From: Clostridia bacterium
Lineage (GTDB): Bacteria > Bacillota > DSM-521 > Neomoorellales > Neomoorellaceae
Reading direction: 5' to 3'
NCBI GenBank assembly: GCA_012727745.1
Contig: JAAYGJ010000181.1
Location: forward strand, 1 to 11,729
DNA: 11,729 nucleotides
Part shown: positions 6,277 through 11,729 of the stretch, piece after piece
Layout of the letters: each line of letters opens with the position of its first letter
Position numbering within the stretch: the first letter of the stretch is position 1
Notes under the pieces: generated by a model
What the model saw: only the letters and a program-made list of their open reading frames with translations
Told to the model about the DNA's origin: nothing
Databases searched by the model: none
Made by a program: the position numbers and the translations under genes

Positions 6277-7722
6277 TTACTTTCGGGCTAAAGCCACAAA
6301 CAATGCTAACATGGGATAAATCTCTAGCCTGCCGATAATCATCACCAGAGAAAACCATGATTTAAGCATATTTGGCAGCTCCGCATAGTTATAAAGGGGG
6401 CCAAAAACTCCCATAGCCGGTCCCACATTGCCTAATAATGCCGCCGAAGCTGTAATTGAAGAAACAAGGTCATACCCGAATGCTGCCAGGAATAAGGCGC
6501 TGACAAAAAAGAAAATAAAATAAAGCATAAAAAAGCCCATCACATTTAAAATTATCCGTTCGGCTACCGGATGTTTATTAATCCTGATGGAGGAAACGGA
6601 GGCAGGGTGCAGGTACTTTCTGATTTCCCGGCCAATATACTTTATGGCAATTAGCAATCTAACTACTTTTATGCCGCCGGTTGTAGAACACTGGCAGCCG
6701 CCAAAAAACATTAACGTAAAAAGGAGCATCCTCCCGGCAGAAGGCCATAAATCATAATTAAGAGTAACATGTCCCGTACCTGTTGTCAAAGATACGACCT
6801 GAAAAACAGCATGCCTTAACGGTTCAACGATACTGCCGGAATAATTAATAAAAAGATTAAGGCCTACAATCGCACTAGCAGTTAGCAGTATGATTAAATA
6901 GGCCTGGTACTCCTCATCGCGGATTACCATGAGCGGATCTTTTTTTATACAGGCTACATAATATAAGGCAATATTGCCGCCGCCAAGTAGCATAAGTAAT
7001 ATCACCATACATTCAGCCAGGGGATTTTGAAAGGCACCAAAGCCTATGTTTCTGGTAGAAAAACCCCCGGTAGCAATACTGGTAAGAGCATGGTTGATAG
7101 CTTCAAAATAATCCAGTCCGGCTAAAAACAAGGCAATAATACCAATTAGCGTCAGGGCAGCATACACCGCCAGAATAGCCTTGGCGTACTGGGTAACCCG
7201 GGGAACCACTTTGCCGGCAAGGGGCCCCGGTATTTCGGCTTTTAATAGCTGGGAACCGCTAATCCCTGTTCGCGGCATCAGGGCAACGAATACCAGCAGG
7301 ATTCCTATACCGCCCAGCCACTGCGTAAAACTGCGCCATAATAATATACTTCTGGGAACAATTTCTACATCGGCAATAACAGTTGCCCCGGTAGTGGTGA
7401 AGCCGGATACTGCTTCAAAATAAGCATCAGCCCAATTAGGCAAAACACCGGCAAAAATATAAGGCAAACAGCCAAAAAGGGGTATTAACAACCAGCCCAA
7501 AGCTCCAATTAAAAAGCTGTCCCTAAGGGTTATACGTGCCTCGCCTTGTGTAAGAGCGTATACTATCAGACCGATTACCAGGGTAACACCCATTGCTAAC
7601 AAAAAAGCATTTATCTCCCGGCTCTCCCTATATATGATGGCAAAACTTAATGGGAAAACCATGACCAGTCCCACTATCATTACAACTATCGCTTCTGCGT
7701 TTAAAATGGTTTTCAGTTTCAT
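6277..7722 (-). CDS. trkH: TrkH/KtrB-family potassium uptake channel subunit
   Basis: This is the membrane pore subunit of a Trk-type K+ uptake system. The 481-residue length is normal for TrkH. The four pore-loop selectivity segments of the superfamily are visible: SGFTTTGATV (106-115), SIATGGFSTR (215-224), SLTTGTGHVT (311-320) and ALLGNVGPAMG (428-438). The conserved STTGGIKVVR (346-355) and the C-terminal GRLEIYP (464-470) are also present. One small oddity is GGCQC (341-345) ahead of STTGG, where many relatives have Gly in place of the second Cys. The start ATG follows GGAGG. Its usual partner, the NAD-binding gating protein TrkA, is not in the window. A promoter and a structured leader lie upstream. 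No functional link to the B12 operon downstream is evident. Confidence 0.95.
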   Translation of the reverse strand: MKLKTILNAEAIVVMIVGLVMVFPLSFAIIYRESREINAFLLAMGVTLVIGLIVYALTQGEARITLRDSFLIGALGWLLIPLFGCLPYIFAGVLPNWADAYFEAVSGFTTTGATVIADVEIVPRSILLWRSFTQWLGGIGILLVFVALMPRTGISGSQLLKAEIPGPLAGKVVPRVTQYAKAILAVYAALTLIGIIALFLAGLDYFEAINHALTSIATGGFSTRNIGFGAFQNPLAECMVILLMLLGGGNIALYYVACIKKDPLMVIRDEEYQAYLIILLTASAIVGLNLFINYSGSIVEPLRHAVFQVVSLTTGTGHVTLNYDLWPSAGRMLLFTLMFFGGCQCSTTGGIKVVRLLIAIKYIGREIRKYLHPASVSSIRINKHPVAERIILNVMGFFMLYFIFFFVSALFLAAFGYDLVSSITASAALLGNVGPAMGVFGPLYNYAELPNMLKSWFSLVMIIGRLEIYPMLALFVALARK

Positions 7723-7804
7723 AGGAGCTCCTCCGGCAGTTTACTCTACCCAGTAGATGTTGTGTTCTAAAACAATGACTTACATTGATTAGGGCACAAT
7801 TATG

Positions 7805-7847
7805 AGGGCAGGAACCCCTTCGCTGCTCTTTAAGGGTAACCTGCCCT
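7805..7847 (-). repeat. Inverted repeat / hairpin in the trkH leader
   Basis: An outer 8-bp perfect stem (AGGGCAGG 7805-7812 with CCTGCCCT 7840-7847) encloses a 3x3 internal loop. Inside it are a 5-bp stem (CCCTT 7816-7820 with AAGGG 7832-7836) and an 11-nt loop. Neither strand has a U tract after the stem, so it is not a standard terminator. It lies inside the predicted trkH 5' untranslated region, between the promoter and the ribosome site. I recognise no riboswitch class in it. Confidence 0.6.
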
Positions 7848-7886
7848 TATAGTGGATAGTATGTTAGTAATCTGCTTTATGCTGTT

Positions 7887-7915
7887 ATCTTATAACCAAA
7901 CTGAGCAAAGGTCAA
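7887..7915 (-). promoter_or_regulatory. Putative sigma-A promoter of trkH
   Basis: On the minus strand there is TTGACC (7910-7915, five of six -35 bases), a 17-bp spacer and TAAGAT (7887-7892). An overlapping TATAAG two bases closer offers a better -10 with a short 15-bp spacer. Transcription would start near 7880, leaving a leader of about 158 nt before trkH that contains the hairpin at 7805-7847. Confidence 0.5.
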
Positions 7916-7960
7916 CAAGAATGAAGCTTCCGCTTAAAAATTTAGCGACCGTTGGAGCCA

Positions 7961-8335
7961 TTACCTAGGCCGGGCTGCCCCTCTGGCCATAGCGTCGACA
8001 ATATCCGCCCGGCTGATAATCCCCACCAGACGGTCGTCGCCGTCATAAACAGGGACCCGTTTTATTCTATGTTCCGCCAGGACGCAGGCTACCTGCTGCA
8101 CCGGGGTGTCACTGCCCACACTGATACCCTCCCGGGACATAATGTCCTTTACCCGACAGCCGTGCTTCAAACCGATCAGGTCTGCTTCGCTTACAATTCC
8201 TACCACCTGCCCCATTTCGTTGCAGACCGGCAGGCCGCTGATCTTGCCCTCAGACAGCTTACGGGTTAATTCATAGATATGGGCATTAGCTCTGATGGTG
8301 ATAACATCTGGATTCATAATATCCCTGGCCAGCAT
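7961..8335 (-). CDS. Tandem CBS-domain protein
   Basis: This small 124-residue cytoplasmic protein is made almost wholly of two CBS domains, at about residues 5-55 and 63-118. Each begins with a DIM element (DIMNPDVITI, DIMSREGISV) and ends with the adenosyl/ribose-phosphate-binding pattern (GIVSEADL, GIISRADI). Paired CBS domains form a Bateman module that usually senses AMP, ATP, SAM or similar nucleotides. I chose ATG 8333-8335 because AAAGGAGG lies eight bases upstream; an upstream TTG at 8402-8404 would add 23 residues with no family support. It lies between the phosphorylase gene (90 bp upstream) and trkH (238 bp downstream). The ligand and any target protein cannot be told from sequence; sensing energy state for phosphorylase or K+ transport is only a guess. 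Confidence 0.9.
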   Translation of the reverse strand: MLARDIMNPDVITIRANAHIYELTRKLSEGKISGLPVCNEMGQVVGIVSEADLIGLKHGCRVKDIMSREGISVGSDTPVQQVACVLAEHRIKRVPVYDGDDRLVGIISRADIVDAMARGAARPR

Positions 8336-8343
8336 ATTTGCTT

Positions 8344-8351
8344 CCTCCTTT
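8344..8351 (-). promoter_or_regulatory. Ribosome binding site that fixes the CBS gene start
   Basis: AAAGGAGG on the minus strand, eight bases before ATG 8333-8335. It is near-consensus and decides between this ATG and the longer TTG start at 8404. Confidence 0.85.
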
Positions 8352-8425
8352 CCGGAATCTTGAACACTTTTTAACGGGCATAACCTATAGCTCAAGCCGG
8401 ACAACAGGCCGGCGGGCGCCGCGCC

Positions 8426-10981
8426 CTAGCCCCATAACACCAGTTCTGGCAGGCTGTTGGGAGCCAGTTCCTGGTGCCGGGGCCTTAGTCTCAAGGTATA
8501 GCCCTGCCGCCCGCTCCCGCGACCTATGATTTTACCACTGTACAAATACCGGCCCTCACCCAATTTCTGCTTGACAGTCATTTCTGTTTTGTCCCCATCA
8601 GTTATCTTTTCCTCGCCGTCAACTTTGCCGTGATATATTTCCACTTTTACTTCATCAGGCTGCAGCGCTCCCAGGTAAACCAGGGCCTGTACCGTAAGAC
8701 TCTCCCCGGCAGTCAAATACTCCTCGCGGTCAGCTTCTACCCGCTCGATTTTTAATGAAGACCAGGCAACCCTGACCCGGTTTTTCCAGGCCGCCAGTTC
8801 TCGCGCCCGGCGGAAGTTATCTGCCTGCAACTGCCGGTAATGCTTCATTGCCGGGAGGTAGAGTTTTTGGTTATATTCACTTACCATCCGCTGGCTGTTA
8901 AACACCGGCGCCAGAGTCCGGATCGATTCCTTCATCATCGCCAACCAGCCGGTGGGCAGGCCGCTGGCTTCCCGTTGATAAAACAGCGGTATAATTTCGT
9001 TCTCCAGCAAGTTGTACAAAATTTCCGCTTCGATCTCATCCTGGTATTCGGAGGACTCGTATACTTCACCGCGGCCAATTGCCCACCCGGCCTCAGGGTT
9101 CCAGGCCTCAGCCCACCAGCCGTCCAGAGTACTCACATGCAGAGCGCCGTTAATAACCGCCTTCATGCCGCTGGTACCGCTGGCTTCCAGGGGACGCCGC
9201 GGATTGGCCAGCCAGACGTCAACCCCCTGGACCAGGTAGCGGGCTACATTGATATCGTAGTCAGGAATAAAAACCAGCCGGGCACGAAATTCCTCCCTAG
9301 AGGCCATAGCAATAATGCTGCGGATAAGCTTTTTCCCTTCTTCGTCCCGGGGATGGGCTTTGCCAGCATAAATAATCTGCAGCGGCCGCTGGGGGTCCCC
9401 CAGTAGCCTGGCCAGGCGTTCAGGATCTCGAAATAACAGTGTCGCCCGTTTATAAGTGGCAAAGCGGCGGGCAAAGCCGATGGTCAGCGCGCCCGGAGTT
9501 AAAACCCGGGCAGCTGCTTCAATTTCAGCCCGGGTGGCACCCTGGGCCTGTAGCCTTTCCACCAATCGCCGGCGGGCAAAGGTCAGCAGTTCCTGCCGTT
9601 GTTCTTCGTGGGCCTGCCACAGCTCCTGCCCCGGCACCTGCCCAATAGCAGCCCAGTTCTCTACCCGGCAAGGATCCTGTCGCCAGCCGGAGCCAAGGTA
9701 GCGATCATAGAGGGCTGCCATCCTGCTGCCAACCCAGCTATTGATATGCACCCCGTTGGTAATGGCGATAATAGGTATTTCCCTTTCGGCCAGCGCCGGA
9801 TAGAGGAAGGGCCACATCCGCCGTGCCGTCTGGCCATGCAGACGGCTGACAGCATTGACCCGCGCTGACAGGCGCAGGGCCAGCACTGCCATATTAAAGG
9901 GTTCTTGGGAATTATTTGGATCCATACGCCCCAGGGACAGGAATTCCTTACGCGTCAGGCCCATCGACTGGTAATAGGCGGTAAAATATTTATCCATCAG
10001 GCAAGCTGGAAAAAGATCAATACCGGCCGCTACCGGAGTATGGGTGGTAAAAATATTGCCGCTGGCAGCCTGTTCCCGTGCTGCTTCAAACGAAAGACCG
10101 TGTTTCAGTTGCAGTTGACGAATGCGCTCCAGGGCCAAAAAGGCCGAATGGCCTTCATTTAAATGGCATATTTGTGCTTCATAGCCCAGGGACTCCAGGG
10201 CGCAGATGCCGCCGATCCCCAACAATATTTCCTGTTGAATGCGTTTCTCTATATCGCCACCATAGAGCCGGTCCGTAATGTGCCGATCTGCTTCTATGTT
10301 TTCCTCAAAATCAGTATCCAGTAAATAAAGTTTCAGGCGGCCTACCCGGGCCTGCCAGATTTGAGCCTTCAAGCTCCGTTCCCGGTAAGGCAGCTGCACC
10401 AGCAATGGGCTGCCGTCAGCTTGCCGCTGCAGCTCCAGAGGTAAGCGGTAAAAATCATAGCAGGGGTATATCTCTTGCTGCCAGCCCTGCCGGTCAAGCT
10501 CCTGGCGAAAATAACCGCAACGGTACAACAGGCCTACCCCTACCAGGGGCAGTCCCAGATCGCTGGCTGATTTCAGGTGATCGCCAGCCAGGATCCCCAG
10601 CCCACCCGAGTATATTGGTAAAGATTGGGCCAGGCCGAATTCAGCCGAAAAATAAGCAATAACTCTTTTATTACCCGGCTGCTCTTGCTGTTCCGGCAAC
10701 GCGGAGGTAGAATTGTAGTTTTGTTGCTGCTGCCACAAACGCTCTAGTTCTGCAATGTAACCGGAGTCTGCAGCAACTGCTTGCAAACGCTCTTCGGCTA
10801 CCTGGGACAGCATCAGTAACGGGTTCTGGCCGCCCTCTTCCCAGAGTTGGGGGTCCAGGTAACGAAATAAAGCCGCTGTTTCTGTTTGCCGGCGCCAGTT
10901 GAGGTCCAGAGCAAGACTTTGCAGGGGCTGTAATTGGGGCGGTAACTGGGGTTTAACGAAAAATATATGGGTTGATTGCAT
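8426..10981 (-). CDS. glgP: Alpha-glucan (glycogen/maltodextrin) phosphorylase, GT35
   Basis: This enzyme releases glucose-1-phosphate from alpha-1,4-glucans in the cytoplasm, using pyridoxal phosphate. The 851 residues match the shorter alpha-glucan phosphorylase branch that has an N-terminal DUF3417 region rather than the classic muscle/E. coli type. Residues 12-90 resemble DUF3417 (ALFRYLDPQLWEEGGQNP), although the family's Trp-rich NLWWSW motif is reduced here to DLNWRR. The catalytic core is clear: AYFSAEFGL (109-117), YSGGLGILAGDHLKSASDLG (124-143), HLNEGHSAF (273-281), TTHTPVAAGID (312-322), ITNGVH (407-412) and GFARRFATYKRA (502-513). EASGTSGMK (599-607) places the PLP-binding lysine at K607. 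Residues from about 740 form a C-terminal beta-rich domain. ATG 10979-10981 has GGAGAGG upstream. A promoter lies at 11021-11049. It may be co-transcribed with the CBS gene 90 bp downstream. Confidence 0.95.
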   Translation of the reverse strand: MQSTHIFFVKPQLPPQLQPLQSLALDLNWRRQTETAALFRYLDPQLWEEGGQNPLLMLSQVAEERLQAVAADSGYIAELERLWQQQQNYNSTSALPEQQEQPGNKRVIAYFSAEFGLAQSLPIYSGGLGILAGDHLKSASDLGLPLVGVGLLYRCGYFRQELDRQGWQQEIYPCYDFYRLPLELQRQADGSPLLVQLPYRERSLKAQIWQARVGRLKLYLLDTDFEENIEADRHITDRLYGGDIEKRIQQEILLGIGGICALESLGYEAQICHLNEGHSAFLALERIRQLQLKHGLSFEAAREQAASGNIFTTHTPVAAGIDLFPACLMDKYFTAYYQSMGLTRKEFLSLGRMDPNNSQEPFNMAVLALRLSARVNAVSRLHGQTARRMWPFLYPALAEREIPIIAITNGVHINSWVGSRMAALYDRYLGSGWRQDPCRVENWAAIGQVPGQELWQAHEEQRQELLTFARRRLVERLQAQGATRAEIEAAARVLTPGALTIGFARRFATYKRATLLFRDPERLARLLGDPQRPLQIIYAGKAHPRDEEGKKLIRSIIAMASREEFRARLVFIPDYDINVARYLVQGVDVWLANPRRPLEASGTSGMKAVINGALHVSTLDGWWAEAWNPEAGWAIGRGEVYESSEYQDEIEAEILYNLLENEIIPLFYQREASGLPTGWLAMMKESIRTLAPVFNSQRMVSEYNQKLYLPAMKHYRQLQADNFRRARELAAWKNRVRVAWSSLKIERVEADREEYLTAGESLTVQALVYLGALQPDEVKVEIYHGKVDGEEKITDGDKTEMTVKQKLGEGRYLYSGKIIGRGSGRQGYTLRLRPRHQELAPNSLPELVLWG

Positions 10982-11020
10982 CTAAGCCTCTCCATTTTAT
11001 TACCTGTTATTAGCAAAGCA

Positions 11021-11049
11021 ATTATATTTTGCCCGAACGCAAGTGAAAA
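11021..11049 (-). promoter_or_regulatory. Putative sigma-A promoter of the phosphorylase gene
   Basis: On the minus strand there is TTTTCA (11044-11049, four of six -35 bases), a 17-bp spacer and a perfect TATAAT (11021-11026). Transcription would start near 11014, giving a short leader of about 33 nt before the phosphorylase ATG. Confidence 0.65.
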
Positions 11050-11285
11050 TATTTTTAAGCAGGCGCAATTCACTCTTTGCCCCTGTTCCTGCGCCAGTTG
11101 CCGCCCCCGTATAAAGAACAGCAGTGCTCTCACTAATACCACATAAATCTTCCCGGTTGCAATCGAGGAGTGTATACTACGTAACCTTTCAGCCAAAGGC
11201 TTAATAATATATAGCATCGATTTAAAAACTCCCCGAACTGTTACCAGTACTAACCACTGCACATAACTGCTAACCAGCCAACGCC

Positions 11286-11291
11286 GGAGGT
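11286..11291 (+). promoter_or_regulatory. Ribosome binding site that fixes a GTG start
   Basis: GGAGGT lies seven bases before GTG 11299-11301. It is near-consensus, and it supports the non-ATG start of the plus-strand deacetylase-like gene and the plus-strand reading of this end of the window. Confidence 0.85.
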
Positions 11292-11298
11292 GCTTTTT

Positions 11299-11729
11299 GT
11301 GACCTGTTCCTGGACCTATGATCACTATTCTTTTTGTATCCAAAAAGCCCGGGGCCATGGCTATGCTCTTATCCCTTTTAATGAAATAACATTATATAAA
11401 CAGGACCAGCCCCTCATTATCCTGCGCCATGACATTGACTACTCCATTCAAAGGGCCTTAAACATGGCCCGTTTAGAAAAAAGCCTGGGAGTTAGGGCTA
11501 CCTATTTTATTAGGGTCCATGCGCAAACTTACAATATCTTTGAATACAACAATTACCTGGCGCTAAAAGAAATAATCTCCCTGGGACATGAAATCGGTCT
11601 GCACCTGGAAGCCATAGATTTTGCCCATATTACTGCCGATGATCCTCTGGATGTTTTTCAGCGTGAAAAAAAGGTCCTGGAAACGGTCTTAAAAACAACC
11701 ATTATATCAGCAGCTGCCCACAACGAGCA
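11299..11729 (+). CDS. Polysaccharide-deacetylase-like protein, 5' part cut by window edge
   Basis: 143 codons are visible, open to the right edge. The N-terminus reads TCSWTYDHYSFCIQKARGHGY. Then comes LIILRHDIDYS with the RHDID motif at residues 43-47, followed by ALNMARLEKSLGVRATYFIRVH (53-74) and GHEIGLHLEA (96-105). RHDID followed by AxxMAxxExxxGxxATYF and GHEIGLH is the pattern of NodB-fold polysaccharide-deacetylase-like proteins often found near surface-glycan genes. The Asp pair and H97/H102 are the likely metal-site candidates by analogy. The start is GTG with GGAGGT seven bases upstream. There is no signal peptide, so a cytoplasmic role is likely. The gene is divergent from the phosphorylase gene. 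Substrate is unknown, and some relatives may not be active deacetylases. Confidence 0.82.
   Translation, partial: MTCSWTYDHYSFCIQKARGHGYALIPFNEITLYKQDQPLIILRHDIDYSIQRALNMARLEKSLGVRATYFIRVHAQTYNIFEYNNYLALKEIISLGHEIGLHLEAIDFAHITADDPLDVFQREKKVLETVLKTTIISAAAHNE

Larger units (their letters stand above)
10982..11298. other. Intergenic region between divergent genes
   Basis: 317 bp separate the phosphorylase gene (minus) from the deacetylase-like gene (plus). It contains the phosphorylase promoter and, at its right end, the ribosome site of the plus-strand gene. A weak inverted repeat, GGCGCA (11061-11066) with TGCGCC (11090-11095), lies upstream of the phosphorylase promoter and could be an operator, but six bases is little. 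TATACT at 11173-11178 is a possible plus-strand -10 without a good -35. A minus-strand reading frame across 10813-11358 has no recognisable protein content. Confidence 0.6.

Noticed and set aside
7805..7847. A terminator for the CBS gene
   Set aside because: The stem is strong, but no run of U follows on either strand and the predicted trkH promoter lies upstream of it, so it fits a leader hairpin better.
7741..7886. A c-di-AMP (ydaO-type) riboswitch before trkH
   Set aside because: The conserved core sequences of that class as I know them are not visible; only a hairpin can be supported.
8336..8404. A longer CBS protein starting at TTG 8404
   Set aside because: The extra 23 residues have no family support and would span the strong AAAGGAGG site that serves ATG 8333-8335.
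10813..11358. A 181-codon minus-strand open frame
   Set aside because: It overlaps the start of the phosphorylase gene and the start of the divergent plus-strand gene, shows no domain signature, and crosses an intergenic region with a good promoter. It reads as a chance frame.

Overview
The window looks like chromosomal DNA of a Gram-positive-type anaerobe, most likely of the Clostridia (an inference). The evidence is a secreted protein with three S-layer homology (SLH) domains, an energy-coupling-factor (ECF) transporter of the firmicute type, strong AGGAGG-like ribosome binding sites, and GTG/TTG starts beside ATG. No tRNA, rRNA, CRISPR array, transposase or integrase was seen, and base composition looks even throughout.

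Left half (1-6216, all minus strand): a cobalamin-controlled operon. In transcription order it holds a sigma-A-like promoter (6188-6216), a cobalamin riboswitch (6040-6180), an intrinsic terminator (5943-5976), a 1162-residue surface protein (2393-5881), a 257-residue DUF4430 protein (1595-2368), an EcfT membrane subunit (636-1565) and an EcfA ATPase that runs off the left edge (1-663). The surface protein combines an alpha/alpha-barrel-type repeat region, a DUF4430 (transcobalamin-like C-terminal) domain, a ZU5-like module and SLH anchors. The barrel plus DUF4430 order is that of animal transcobalamin and intrinsic factor. With the riboswitch and the ECF genes, this suggests a cell-wall corrinoid-capture system that feeds an ECF importer. 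This is the main candidate for a little-described system. The substrate-binding S component is not in the window.

Middle (6277-8335, minus strand): a TrkH-type potassium channel subunit with its own promoter and a structured leader of about 158 nt, preceded by a small two-CBS-domain protein.

Right half: an alpha-glucan phosphorylase (8426-10981, minus strand) lies 90 bp upstream of the CBS gene and may be co-transcribed with it. A 317-bp intergenic region holds the phosphorylase promoter. A divergent plus-strand gene with a GTG start (11299 onward, cut by the right edge) encodes a polysaccharide-deacetylase-like protein.

Working model for the B12 operon (inference): when corrinoid is scarce the riboswitch lets transcription pass the terminator. 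The SLH-anchored protein then captures corrinoid outside the cell, the membrane-tethered DUF4430 protein passes it on, and the EcfA/EcfT module with an unseen S component imports it.
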